Under the pieces are notes generated by a model. That model made no database searches, was not told the DNA's origin, and worked only from the letters and a program-made list of their open reading frames with translations. Made by a program: the position numbers and the translations under genes. Below, in pieces: positions 35,286-47,191 of a DNA stretch of 64,000 nucleotides (positions are counted from its first letter, which is position 1; every line of letters begins with the position of its first letter). This stretch comes from Scalesia atractyloides (lineage: Eukaryota > Streptophyta > Magnoliopsida > Asterales > Asteraceae): NCBI GenBank assembly GCA_947069175.1, contig CAMTDV010000013.1, positions 25,175,857 through 25,239,856 of the forward strand, in the 5' to 3' direction.

Positions 35286-36950
35286 TAATGAGGATCAAGA
35301 ACCAAAATCTATTGAGGAATGTAAAAAAAGAAATGATTGGCCAAACTAGAAAGACGCAATTAAGGCAGAATTAGATTCCCTCAATAAATGAGAAGTTTTT
35401 GGACCAGTAGTCCCTATACCTGAAGGTGTAAAGCCTATTGGATATAAGTGGGTCTTTGTGCGAAAACGCAATGAGAAAAATGAAATCTTACGCTACAAGG
35501 CAAGATTTGTAGCACAAGGATTTTCGCAAAGACCTGGGATTGATTATGAGGATACATATTCTCCAGTGATGGATACGACAACTTTTCGTTATCTTGTTAG
35601 TCTAGTAATACAAGAAGGGATTGACTTGATCTAATGGATGTTGTGACAGCCTACCTCTATGGCTCACTTGATACTGATATTTACATGAAACTCCCTGAAG
35701 GATTCAAATTGCCAAACTCATGTACATCTAGTTCTCGAGAACATCTTTCAATTAAATTAAACAAATCATTATTTGGCTAAAACAATCTGGGCGTATGTGG
35801 TATAATCGCCTTAGTGAGTATTTGTTAAAAGAAGGTTATAAAAATGATTCAATATGCCCATGTATCTTCATAAAAAGGTCAGAATCTGAATACGTTATAA
35901 TTGTTGTATACGTTGATGACTTGAATATAATTGGACCTCCATGGGAGCTCCAAAAGGAGGTTGAATTTTTGAAAAGAGAATTTGAAATGAAAGACTTTGG
36001 CAAAACAAAAATTTGTCTCGGGTTACAAATCGAACATCTTAAGGGTGGAATCCTTGTGCATCAACAAAACTACGTACAAAAGTTACTCAAAAGGTTCTAT
36101 ATGGAAAAAATCACATCCATTGAGTACTCCAATGGTTGTAAGATCTCTTGATGTCGAGAAAGACCCATTCCGACCTCCGAATGATAGAGAGGAAATTCTT
36201 GGTCCAGAAGTACTATATTTAAGTGCAATTGGTGCGCTAATGTTTCTTACTAGTCATACACGACCAGATATATCATTTTCTGTAAATTTATTGTAAGACA
36301 TAGTTCATGCCCTACAAAGAGGCATTGGAATGGGGTAAAACAATTCGATACCTTCAAGGTACAAACGATATGGGTTTGTATTTTACTAATCAATTGACAA
36401 CAAGTTTGGTTGGTTTTGCTGATGCATGGTATTTGTCTGATCCTCACACTTGAAAATCTCAAACTGGATATTTATTCACAAGTGAAGGTACTACTAATTC
36501 ATGGCGTTCTGTAAAGCAAACAACCACAGCCACATCATCTAATCATGCAAAAATATTGGTGATTCATGAAGCCAGCCGAAAATGTGTTTGGTTAAGGAAT
36601 GTAATACAACACATTTGTGGGTCTTGTGGCATTTCTATGAGAGATGTGGGACCAACAATTTTACATAAAGACAACGCAGCATGCATTGCTCAGCTAAAGG
36701 AAGGATACATCACAGGAGACAGAACGAAGCAAATTCTACCAAAGTTCTTTTTCACACATGATTTGCAATAGAATGAAGATATTACTGTCCAACTAGTTCG
36801 TTCTAGCGATAATTTGGCAGACTTGTTTACTATTTCACTTCCGACATCTACATTTAAGAAACTGGTTCATGGGATTGGGATGCGTCGACTCAAGGAGCTT
36901 AAACCATCAGGGGGAGAATAATAAGCACTGCACTCTTTTTCCCTTAGCTA
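35286..36950 (+). pseudogene. pol: Copia 3 RT and RNase H remnant
   Basis: Continues the copia frame from 23842. RT has PIGYKWVFVRKRNEKNE (about 35430), VAQGFSQRPG (about 35510), a decayed LKQSGRMWYNRL region (about 35780) and the catalytic YVDDLNIIG near 35910. RNase H includes GFADA (about 36415), an HEASRKCVWLR block (about 36565) and DNLADLFT (about 36810). Several frameshifts and stops are present. Confidence 0.87.
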
Positions 36951-37051
36951 TATCCCACTGGGTTTTCCTGACAAGGTTTTAACGATGCAACATCACCAAG
37001 CATATTATAATAATATTAATTTATTTTGTCACGTGGATAGTCAAGGGAGAG

Positions 37052-37273
37052 TGTTATGAATTATTATCTATTAATGGTGTGACTATCTACTTGTATTTGT
37101 GACTATCCACTTGCATTTGCCATTATATCATGACTCTCAATGTACTTAACATCCATCTTATAAGCCTGTAATAGAGGCACATGTGATCCATATTATATAC
37201 CAAAAATAAGATATCTATTTCCCCAATCTCTTTTCTTATCTCTATAATGTTAATAGGCTAGTTGTTTCAAACA
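37052..37273 (+). repeat. 3' LTR of copia 3
   Basis: 222 bp, TGTTATGAAT to TTTCAAACA, preceded by a CAAGGGAGAG purine tract. Confidence 0.9.
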
Positions 37274-39057
37274 GATTATGACTTGTCTTTATATTACCAT
37301 TGTTAGCGTATATCAAGGATTATAACTTATGTTTTCTTGGTATCATTGTTACCATATGTCAATGATTATGATTTGTTGGACAATTTAATGTTTTTGATTT
37401 TTTTGTAATACTATTTGGTTTAAATCCTACTTGTTGGTCAAACAGACATTTACACAAATAGAATTTTATAACAAATAAAGGAAATAAATCCAAACACATA
37501 ATAATATTGGAACTTTGATATAAGAATATATAACACCATCACCACCATCACCTCCACCAATGTCTCTGCCTCCACCACCACTTGTTACTTCACCTCCATC
37601 AATGGACCCGAATCAATCACATGTTGAATTATCTCCACCGCCAAACTAAATCCATCCTCATATAGTGACTGGTGATCCTTTTCAGGCCCCACTGGTATCG
37701 ATATAGTATATACCACCGGCTAGTGGTAGTGAACAAATTTACTCAAGTGTTACACATGCGTAAAATAAACACTTACACAAATAAATCTAATAACGAATAG
37801 GAACACAAACCCAAACTTAATTTACAAACAATTTACGAAAATGAAGGTCTGATTTGGAATTTTTAATGTACAAACAATCTATGGAAATGACGGTTTACAA
37901 TATACCTAACTAACACAAATATTAATATAATATACTAAACATTTACCATTTAATTGATCAGAATTTAGAGGTCTGAGTTGAGAATTTTAAATTTAAAAAG
38001 ACATATAATGTTGTCTCTTATACATATAAATACATGGCACTTACACATATGTAATACATACACTTACACATATGTATAATCAACAATTACATGTTCATAA
38101 GTATGAATAACACATAAGAATCCATGCCGCACCAACATCCTCATTCATCTAATGTAGCCTTGTAAGCCAGCTAAACATCTTATGGACTTGAGTAAACCTT
38201 TCACTTAAACAGCACACACATACGCATACATGTTTGCATATCTTTGAGCATTGAAATGGTCTTTTTAAAATAGTAGCATATGTTAAAAGTCTATGAACAT
38301 GACTCGTGTCAATTAACCAGTTATAATCTTGCTCGCCACTTCCTTCCTAACAAGTCTACAAGCATTTGAAATGTATTTTTATCTTGAAATTTTGAACAAT
38401 GATGTACTCTTTTATGGCTGAAAATTTTTTGCTCTTTAAGTCGAATGAAGTTGCTTGCTTTTCAACTTCTAAGCAGTGTTCCCAGTTTTAAAAAATAGGA
38501 TCACTAATTACCCAATTTCACATAGTTCAAATGTAAAAATAAATGAATTTTAGTTAGAATAAAAACAGTTTGATGCAAATTATTACTTAAATAGACATGA
38601 ATTAGTTTAAATGTTGCTTTAGCTAATAAAATATTGAATTTTTATAATACTTTTGACCAGGGAACTTCATTTAAACTATGTAAATATGAAGCAAAGCACA
38701 AAACTCACATTAACATTTTAAATTATAAAGAAACTTTTTATTTTGGTCTTTTACTAAATTGCTACCACTGGAACCACACTTATATTTATTTTTATATTTC
38801 CAATACACATAAAAAACGTGTCAACATTGTTTTGTTATATTAGGACTTTATTTTTTGGTTTTCTTTTTCGGTTGTTATACAGCCAGCGTCGTATTGACGT
38901 AATCATGAACCAAACCAACATCATTCAAATTTTCAACGCAACGCACAGTGCAAAATTAAGGGTATAATAACCCTGCCATTAGGAGTATGTCACATGGTCC
39001 ACTAGATTGGTGACGTGATGCTTTTCTGCCACTAAGCGCGGGTGACAAAATCTAGTT
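37274..39057. repeat. AT-rich non-autonomous repeat locus, right half
   Basis: Continues the repeat locus at 19251-21740, with ACACATRTGTAA-like motifs at 37740-38080. A proline-rich reading frame is at about 37530-37650. The right end near 39030-39055 reads GCGCGGGTGACAAAATCTAG then TT, which could be a Helitron-type terminus (short GC-rich hairpin before CTAGT). That classification is weak. Confidence 0.4.
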
Positions 39058-39457
39058 TGTTAACATTGGACTTTTTAAAATACCACAAATATTACACAGA
39101 AAGAAATCACATGATTATAACTTATAAGTGACTATGATCTCTTTAATGTATCTGTAGTCTGTGATCTAATTAGTGTGATCTATATTTTGTTATCCTTTCA
39201 CCAATACGAACGCACGAGTCGTTTAGCAATAAACGAGAGATATACATCGAAACCAGAATTAAAAAAAATACGAAAACCCAAGTCTCCTTCTCTAAAAGAA
39301 AATGCCCATAAATTTACAATGCGGGTTGGTTTCTAGGACATGAACAAGAAAACGAAATGAGTTGAAAGGTAGAACTATAGCCTACATCAACATTAACGAG
39401 CAGCAAAAGCTATACCTTATTATTCCACCATAATCAACCCCTAAAATGCGATTGTCC
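39058..39457 (-). other. 3' flank of the glucose transporter gene
   Basis: Sequence downstream of the transporter stop codon, presumably including its 3' UTR. I cannot identify a polyadenylation signal with certainty, and nothing else is recognised. Confidence 0.5.
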
Positions 39458-39885
39458 TCAGGTAGCCGGGCTAAGTTCACGCTCGATATCCTCCAATGAT
39501 CGCCCCTTCGTTTCAACAACATTACCGCCAATGTACAGAACAGCGAGAAGACAGATGGATGCGAATCCCAAGTACACTTTGCTTATGCCGAATTTAGTTA
39601 CCACGCTCAAGAAATACAATCCGATCACGAAGTTTGATATCTGCTCAAAGTAAAATATTTAAAATACCACGTAATATTAATTCTTGTGGAAAAAGAACAA
39701 ACAAAATTAAAATGAATTACCCAATGCATTCCAAGTGACAAAACAACTGCCTTTGCTCTGATTCGGGAGGCGAAAATCTCGGGTAGTAAAAGGGCAGGGA
39801 CCGGGCCCGCACCAAGAGAGAATGACAGCAGTACCTGTATAATTAATGTTGGTGAAAATCAAGAATACTGATGGATGATGTTTGT

Positions 39886-40274
39886 TAGGGATGCAAACAA
39901 ACCGACCGTTCAGCGAACAGGTCGTGAATTGTTAGGCGGGAAGTTCGTTTGTTTAATAAATGAATGAACAAGAACAATAAATTTCGTTCGTTCATTTATG
40001 TTCATGAACGTTCGTAACGTGTTCCTTTGTGTTCGGTACTTCAAAATTCCGACAAATAATTCGCTTGTTTCCATTTGTGTTTGTCAACATTAGTTTATGT
40101 TCATGAACGTTAGCTTGCGTTCGTTGCCTAAAATTAACAAATGAACATGAGCACATTCATTCCTTAACGAACGAACACAAACAAAAAATCTCGCTCAGTA
40201 GGTGTTCATGAATAGTTCGTGAACATATATATTCCTTAACAAACAAACACGCGTTCGGTTCGTTTGCAGCCCTA
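39886..40274. mobile_element. hAT-type MITE in an intron of the transporter
   Basis: 389 bp with terminal inverted repeats TAGGGATGCAAACAAACCGA and TCGGTTCGTTTGCAGCCCTA, and a perfect 8-bp duplication ATGTTTGT (39878-39885, 40275-40282). The interior is rich in GTTCATGAACGTTCGT-like palindromes. It is non-coding. Confidence 0.92.
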
Positions 40275-40889
40275 ATGTTTGTTATATAGCTACTTGATTA
40301 GCTAAAAGTTGAGTTGATTGAGCATACAAAACGTGATAACAGCAAGCGGTCCGGAATACGGTGCCAAAACTTTCCAAGTGAAGGACAATGAGAGCAGCAA
40401 CATCGAAATAGCCTTGAAAACGAAAAGGGGTACCAAAGATTACAAAACGTAGCATAGATTTTGGAAAATTATGAAATATACAAGTGAGTAACAATATAGC
40501 ATACCATTCCAGAAAAGCTTGTGACCAGAAGACTTTTCCGTCCTTGTTTGTCATCAAAGAAACGCGATCATTGTGCCTGCAAGTACAATGAAATCAAGAT
40601 ACTACGTGTCAGTTACAAGTTATAACTGTCGATCAGAAAACCATAAACATAAATGAAAGGGTGTCTGACCGAAAACATTTGCAGCCCCAACAAGAGCACT
40701 AGCTGCCACATCAGATGCAACCCCTGCTGTGCGGAACAGGAGGTTGAATAGTACACAACAGCGTTTATTCCAGCCAACTGTTGGAACAGGAAAAGGGCTG
40801 CACCAACACTCACAACTAGCGTACCACCACATACACGTCAGCATTGCATGGTCAGATGATCCATAACAACATGAAGTAATAAAATAAGA

Positions 40890-41316
40890 GAAATTACCAT
40901 TTTTGTCCCTGAGGTTTGGCCAGTTTTGCGACTTTCGTCCAAAGGTTTGTTTTTTCCGCATCTGGATCCAAAAGGTTTGAAATCTTGCCATTTTCAGCCA
41001 GCTCGCTAACTCCATCCATTTTTCTCCGTTAAGTCAGGGGTATTTCCGTCTTTTTTGTTAACTTAAAGTGCAATTCGGTATTTTTCAAGGGTATTAGGTC
41101 TTTTTACATAAATTGAAAACGACCGAATTGCCCTTTAAGTTAGCAAAAAAGACAGAAATACCCCTGACTTTACGGAGAAAAAGGATGGAGTTAACGAGCC
41201 GGATGAAAATGGCAAGATTATAAACCTTTTAGATCCAGATGTGGAAAAACAAACCTTTGGACGAAAGTCGCAAAACTGGCCAAACCTCAGGGACGAAAAT
41301 GGCATTTTACTCTAAA
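40890..41316. mobile_element. Long palindromic (fold-back) MITE in an intron of the transporter
   Basis: The two arms, each about 190 bp, are inverted copies containing CCCTGAGGTTTGGCCAG and CTGGCCAAACCTCAGGG, and CAGGGGTATTTCCGTC with its complement. The target duplication is not clear. A related fragment appears near 48165-48320. Confidence 0.85.
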
Positions 41317-41723
41317 ATAAGTGACGTGATTTTTATATATGTATTTTTGTACTGATTTTACCTTTTAGATATCGGGCGCTGAAAAGATCAAACCAACCAG
41401 CATCTTGTTCCTCTGAACCTTGACCAGATGCACTTAAGTCAGCCATAACCTCTACGGACTTTTCCATCACCGTATAACGTTTTTATCGCTTTCTCAGCTT
41501 GGTCAATTTTCTTTTGCTGCAAGTAAATAGTCACCAGTTCATTAATCAACGCTCACACCACTAATTTATAAAAAAGCGGTTCCGCAACAAACTAGAGTTT
41601 TATTATGAAACCTGAACAAGCCAACGCGGAGATTCTGGGGAGATTGCCATTCTAACGCCAACAGAACAGACGGGATCGCTGCGATTGCAAACATCGTTCT
41701 CTACCTGGAAAATAAACATAAAT

Positions 41724-41989
41724 AGTAAAGTACACGAATGAACCTTGTGGTTTACTAAAATTTTGGATTTGGTCCATAGATTTCCAAAAGTACACAGATG
41801 GTTCCGGTGGTTTGCACTTTGTAACGCATTTAGTCCCTAACTTGGACATGCTGAAACCTTTAGATTTGTTGGCTAAGGACTAAATGTGTTACAAAGTGCA
41901 AACCACAGGGACATCCGTGTACTTTTGGAAAGGTAGGGACGAAATCCAAAATTTTGGTAAACCACAGGAACATCCGTGTACTTTACTCG
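41724..41989. mobile_element. Second palindromic MITE in an intron of the transporter
   Basis: Inverted arms AGTAAAGTACACG.../...CGTGTACTTTACT with internal inverted copies of GTGGTTTAC and TTTTGGAAA-like blocks. Flanks AACATAAAT (41715-41723) and AACATAAAA (41990-41998) suggest a 9-bp duplication, as in Mutator-like elements. Confidence 0.8.
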
Positions 41990-43189
41990 AACATAAAATA
42001 GTTACAAACATTTTCCCTATAACACTTGGTAAAAACATAGAATAAATTACCATAAGGGGTTTGCAGCTAAGGGTAGTCCAGCCACCAAAGCTGCGAGGAT
42101 TCCGATGCAGATAAACAGTTGGTTGATAGATCCAAGCGTGGCACGAATTTCAGTTGGTGATATCTAAAAAGAAAGGTGTCAGGTGAAAAACGTAAAATAC
42201 TTGTTTAACAGAAAGCTAGAAGAAAGTTGTCATAAGTTTACCTCAGATATGTATAGCGGGACGATAGCAGATGATATGCCGAATTCCGATGCCGGCAAGC
42301 AAGCGGCCGATTATCATGGTCTGTACATTTGTAGCCGTTGCACTGAAAGATAAATTTAATTATATTATACACATATGTTATCATCTAAACAGTTGTAACG
42401 TAAAAGGTGTAAGAACTTCAAACCAAAGAAACGCTCCGACTGTAAGAGGAATTGCATCAAGTAGAAAAGTTTTTGTTCGTCCAAATTGGTCCGCAAGAGA
42501 CCCCCCTGTGAAGGAGCCGACAGTGGCGCCAGCAAGAAGTGTGCTAACAATCCATCCTGCATGAAAACCGCCCATGAGAAACAATCGTATAACATATGTA
42601 AATCAGTTATAATGGAAATATTTAGTGAATCTTGCCTTGAAGAACTGCATTATCAGCAATGCCAAGATCTTTTGCAAGATACTCAGTGCACCATTGACAA
42701 CCCTGGCACAGATACAGTCAAGCAAAGCATGGAAATTAGAACGGTGAAACTCTTACGACGTGTAGGAATTGTAAATTCAGAAGTTATAAAGTAGTGTACC
42801 CTAGATGATATCCGAATAATATGGCTCCCAGACTAGCAACACCAACATAAGGTAAAACCGATCCGCTTGATTGGCTCTTGACAGGAGTAACGTCTCCGTC
42901 TACATTTCGGTTGATTATGCAGCTTGTTAGAAAATAAAGACAGTACCAAAGTTTTACCCACAACAACTTTCTACCAATCAATTGTTTATAGGCAAAATCC
43001 TGGTCAATCATAACCAGAACTCAAAAAAGTCAACAATTCTAGAATATTGCTTTTAATGATACTAGTTCCCTAAATCAATTGCCTTAATCCCTAATTAATT
43101 TAAAATCTCCAATCACTTTTTAACTGTTGTAAACAACAACTTAACACAACTAATTCAGTTACAAAAACTAAGCATGAGAATTTTCATAC

Positions 43190-43445
43190 CTAATACTGGT
43201 ACCTTACCGATACCGCAGTACCGACTGAACATATACGCTATGGTATAGGTTTTGAATTTAGCTAAATTTCGGTAACAACGCCAAGCAGTACGGTACCGGT
43301 TCAAGACTGTTAACAGTATATTACCATACCGGAACTGACCAAACATATACGGTATGGTATTCTGTTTTGAATTTAGCTAAATTCCGTTTTAATTTTAGCG
43401 AAATTATCAGTACTATACGGTATCAGTACCCGATCTCATCCCTAA
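43190..43445. repeat. MITE-like repeat in intron 1 of the transporter
   Basis: GGTACC/GGTATC-rich segment with a direct duplication around AACATATACGSTATGGTAT and TTTTGAATTTAGCTAAATT. Ends TACTGGTACC and GGTATCAGTACC are inverted-repeat-like. The family is not identified. Confidence 0.5.
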
Positions 43446-43776
43446 CAAAAACAATCAACTAACACTAGGTCAAACAACAATCCACAAAAACAGTTATGCA
43501 CAAAATTAGATCGATAATAAAAATGCAACTAGAGAACATAAATTCAACAAAACAAACCGGACGCTTGAGCTTTGACTGATCTGTGCGTCACAGATGAACG
43601 AATCGCACTTCCGGTACCAGAACCGGTACCGACCGGAGTCGCAATCCGAAACTGTAATTCCTACCGGTCCCGATCACGCACGCAGTGGCGGTTTTGTTGT
43701 TATATTGACTCGAAGCCGAGTAAAACCCTACGGTTTTGAACAAGGAAGCCATTCGCACCGAGTTTATCGCTTGCAT

Positions 43777-44768
43777 CTTCAATTACAAAATTCCTTAATC
43801 AAAACAGTAGGATTTGACAACGTGAACAATGTTTGTAATGAACAAATCAATTGACGGTGAATTTTAAGAAATTGGTTGAAGAAAAAGAGAAAATTACAGC
43901 GTCGAGTGTCGATCTGCAACGGAGTGTGCGTCTACTGGAGGAGTGAGGGGGCAGAATCGAAAATGTGGAGTGGGGTCGGAAGAGTTGTTGTTTCCGTTGC
44001 TTTGGTGGCACCGATGGATGGAGTTGTAATTTCAGGAATTTTGTTGTTTCTGTGAAATTTGAAAAGGAGATGGGAATGGGATCGAATAAAGAGTATATTT
44101 GATGATCCAACGTGTTTAAAAGATTATTTTTTCTTCAGTTGTATTTTAATCGGTTTATCTACTTGACTACTTTCCCTTTCTCTCATTCTTTATCCATCTA
44201 GTTTAGCTTAAAAGCATGTTTATGTTTAACTTTTATTCCATCTTTTAAACACCTATTCTTCATGTTTTATGTTGAATAGAAGCCAAAAGGGATGAACACT
44301 TATCCAATTATGTTATAACTACACAAAGATGTTATAGTGGATTAGAGTTCCAGTTTGAATCTCAAAAAGAAATGTAATATTACAGTTTACGTTTTTTTTT
44401 AACGTCCAACGAATCTTTCAAACGGGCTACTGGCAAAATTCACTATATCGAGATACACTCGTCTCCAAACCAAAAAAACTCTCACACATAAAATAAAATA
44501 TCAATTTCATTGCGGTTCAAATTTGACTATGATATGAAAATAAATATTCTAGTATAAAACATGGATTGTTTTTTTCTTTTAAATTTAGTGTTCCTAAAAA
44601 ACTTATCTAACAAGAGAGTGTTGTTTAAAAAATCTATATCAAAATGGTAAAGTGTACTTACTTATATTTTCTAACCAAACTCGTGTATTATACTGTATTA
44701 TACAATAAAAACATATCATTATATAATGAGTAAAGTACTTCATATAACTAACGTCTTTTTATTACCAT
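43777..44768 (-). other. Upstream region of the transporter
   Basis: Contains the expected 5' UTR and promoter for the minus-strand gene. An open frame at 44110-43847 has no recognised domain. The start of the LTR at 44769 limits the upstream region to about 1 kb. Confidence 0.45.
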
Positions 44769-47191
44769 TGTAACGTCCTCGCGTTTCCGCAAAATTTTAT
44801 TTTAGGAAATACGTGTCGTACCACTAAATTATTTATTTGTCCATTTTTATTATCGTTGTTATTATTTATTTATTTATTCTTTTATAAAATAATATAATAA
44901 TAATGATAATAATAATAATAAACAAAACAAATACGGCGTTTTTATGGTGCTCGTAACTGAAAACAGATCGTGTAGGTGCGTTCGGGTTACTAAAAAACGT
45001 TAGAACCGGTTAACGGGCCTTGGCCCAGCACACTACCTAAACCCTAACTAAATCCCTGCTTCCCTAATTATATACACATCACACACACAAGGAACTCACA
45101 ACCCTAGCCGCACACTCCCTCACCTCTCCGCTGTCTCCCTCTCGTTCACATGACCGGCGACCGGAGCCTACTCCTCACACAAGGTACCCCGTATTCCGGC
45201 GACATCCACACCGCACACCTACTCCTCTCCCACAGCAAACCCAACCCTCCTTCCACCTCTTTCGCTCACTTTAACGGCCGGCCAACCACCATATGGTGGT
45301 GGCGCTCGACGGCAGGTCAGAGACAGAGAGAGAAAGACAGAGTGAGTGAAGTGAGACAGAGTCGGAAAAGGAGAAGCCGGCCATCTCCCTGCGGCGGCGC
45401 ACGGCGATTACGCTCGTTCGAGGCGGTTCTGTGGTGGTTTCGGCTGGGGTGTTGGTTGATAACTCGAGTGGAATAAGATAACATGCTTCAGATCTCGGTT
45501 CGACTTGGGCTAGAGTAGTGGCAATAATGGTGGTGCGACGCCGCCGGCGACAACTCCAGCCGACAACGGCAGTGGAGATGATCGTGTTGTGGTTCGGGTT
45601 TTGTTGGGTTCACTTCAGTTTCGATGTTGATTCAGTTCAGCAGATTCGAGTTTCGGGTTTGTCTCTGTTCAGTTTTACTTGGGTCGAAACCGTCGACTCA
45701 GTCAACAGGGACATCTTGGATTCGGGTCTCGGTCAAAGTAGGTCAACGGACTGATTCGGGTCGGAATGGGAGTTCGGTCAACTAACCGGCCTACGACTCA
45801 TTCGATACTCGATTCCTCAAAGATCAAAAGTTTACCTCGGAACTCCATTCTTGAACTCCTCGACTCCTCTCGGGATTACCAAAGATCGACGTGCATATGT
45901 GAGCATACTCGACCCATTTTTTTTACACTTTAACGCATTTTGGGGTGCAACATGTATAAATTACAAAAAAAACTTTAACAAGATTAAATGTGTTCCAATA
46001 CCAAACGGGTTATCAATTACGCTTATGTGGATTATATGTGTTAGATTAAACTCGTTTATACATGCTACTTGTTACGTTTGAGTTGTTTATGCTTATTAGT
46101 TTTAATTTGTATTCTCACGACATTGTTATGATTATGTTACTATGCATGCTAGTTAAAGAATTCAATTATATGCTATGATTATGTGAGAGTCGTCTACATA
46201 TATGCGATTCAGCTTTATTATACTTCCGTCATGATTGAAATAAACTCTTACACTTAGATTTTATTTTCAAACTTGTATGCTCGCCAATACTTTTGTATTG
46301 ATCTACGCTTTTAATACATGTTGCAGGAAAGCTGATGATGCAAGAAATCTAGTAGGATTGCTTAGATACACGCCTAGATTAATTTATCTATTTTGATGTT
46401 ATTTCGTTTTGAAACAATTGTTAACTATTATTTGGAATTTTTGTATGACCATTTAGTCTTGAATGAAATTTGAATATAATCTATATTGTCACATAGCGTT
46501 ATGAAGTTTTGAGCAATTTGTTCGTCTCATCCCGATGTTTCCGCCATTGGTTGGGGTAACCATATGACATTACGTACGACTAACTTGAATCTGTCATAAA
46601 AACCGTCATATATTTAATTAGTAACACCATAATAGCCCGTACATTACACGAATTGAATACTTAAAATATGTTATACGCAAATATATATTCTTCATGTGAC
46701 TCATATTACGTAGTACATTACATATAATATTGTATATATATAATCTTATTTTTATTATTGTGTATCTTTTAAATTTAACTATTACTTAAAATAAATAATA
46801 ATAAATTTATTGGTATGTCATAAATTTACTTAGATTTGTTATTCTTATTAATAATTGTTATGTAAATTTAATTAATATTTTGTTATTATAAAAATATGAT
46901 ATAAGATAGCGGTTTATACATGTCAAAAAAAATATGTTCATAGTTAATGGTAAACTTACTATGTCACAAATTGGTAGGAAAAAAATAGAAAATTAATAAT
47001 GTTAAAATATGATTAGGTTACTCTTTTCTATTTATATACCATTTCTTTATTTAGGGTCGATTAAGTTACTCTTTCTTACTTTATAGAAAAAATATTCATT
47101 TACGGTCATAAAGAAATTTGTATGGAAAAATTTTTGTGAGGTGAAATATGACAACAAATAATATGAGTCCTAGCAGAATTTGGGTGTTACA
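44769..47191 (+). mobile_element. Isolated gypsy LTR (different family)
   Basis: A 2,423-bp repeat, TGTAACGTCC to GGGTGTTACA, followed by ATTATGGTATTAAAGCTC, a decayed tRNA-iMet primer site. It shares the LTR layout of the A/B families around CATTTTGGGGTGCAACATGT and CTCGCCAATAC, but has no tRNA-like modules. A GC-rich leader at about 45140-45780 holds ORFs I regard as spurious. No second LTR copy is in the window, so it is a truncated element rather than a clean solo LTR. Confidence 0.75.

Larger units (their letters stand above)
21741..37273 (+). mobile_element. Copia-type LTR retrotransposon 3, split by element B
   Basis: LTRs at 21741-21984 and 37052-37273 flank a copia pol cut at 23842/35286 by element B. 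Flanks GATAA (21736-21740) and GATTA (37274-37278) match at four of five positions. Without element B the element is about 4.1 kb. It opens directly in the protease region with no gag recognised. The pol order is protease, integrase, RT, RNase H (copia). Confidence 0.9.
39458..43776 (-). pseudogene. Plastidic glucose transporter (pGlcT-like), frame-broken in most exons
   Basis: A major-facilitator sugar carrier of the inner envelope, known to export glucose from starch breakdown. Exons read on the minus strand: 43776-43558, 42899-42800, 42702-42636, 42556-42424, 42342-42242, 42163-42051, 41704-41612, 41516-41362, 40815-40670, 40576-40505, 40412 to about 40335, 39834-39721, 39640-39458. Motifs: GAILFGYHLG (exon 2), ADQFGRTKTF (exon 4), PESPRWLVQ (exon 7), FQQLAGINAVVYY (exon 9), PALLLPEIFASR (exon 12), VETKGRSLE (exon 13). 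Exon 1 gives a basic, Ser-rich N-terminus fitting a transit peptide. Lesions: one base lost in exons 3, 7, 9 and 10; one gained in exons 5 and 8; Trp to TAG in exon 7; exon 11 end corrupted; exon 1 frame inconsistent. Exons 2, 4, 6, 12 and 13 are intact. The intron after exon 3 has a GC donor (CAAG|GCAAG). It is either a recent pseudogene or a functional gene with assembly errors. Confidence 0.85.

Noticed and set aside
45150..45754. GC-rich ORFs as host exons
   Set aside because: They lie within the transcribed leader of the LTR at 44769-47191 and show only low-complexity Arg/Ser-rich translation.
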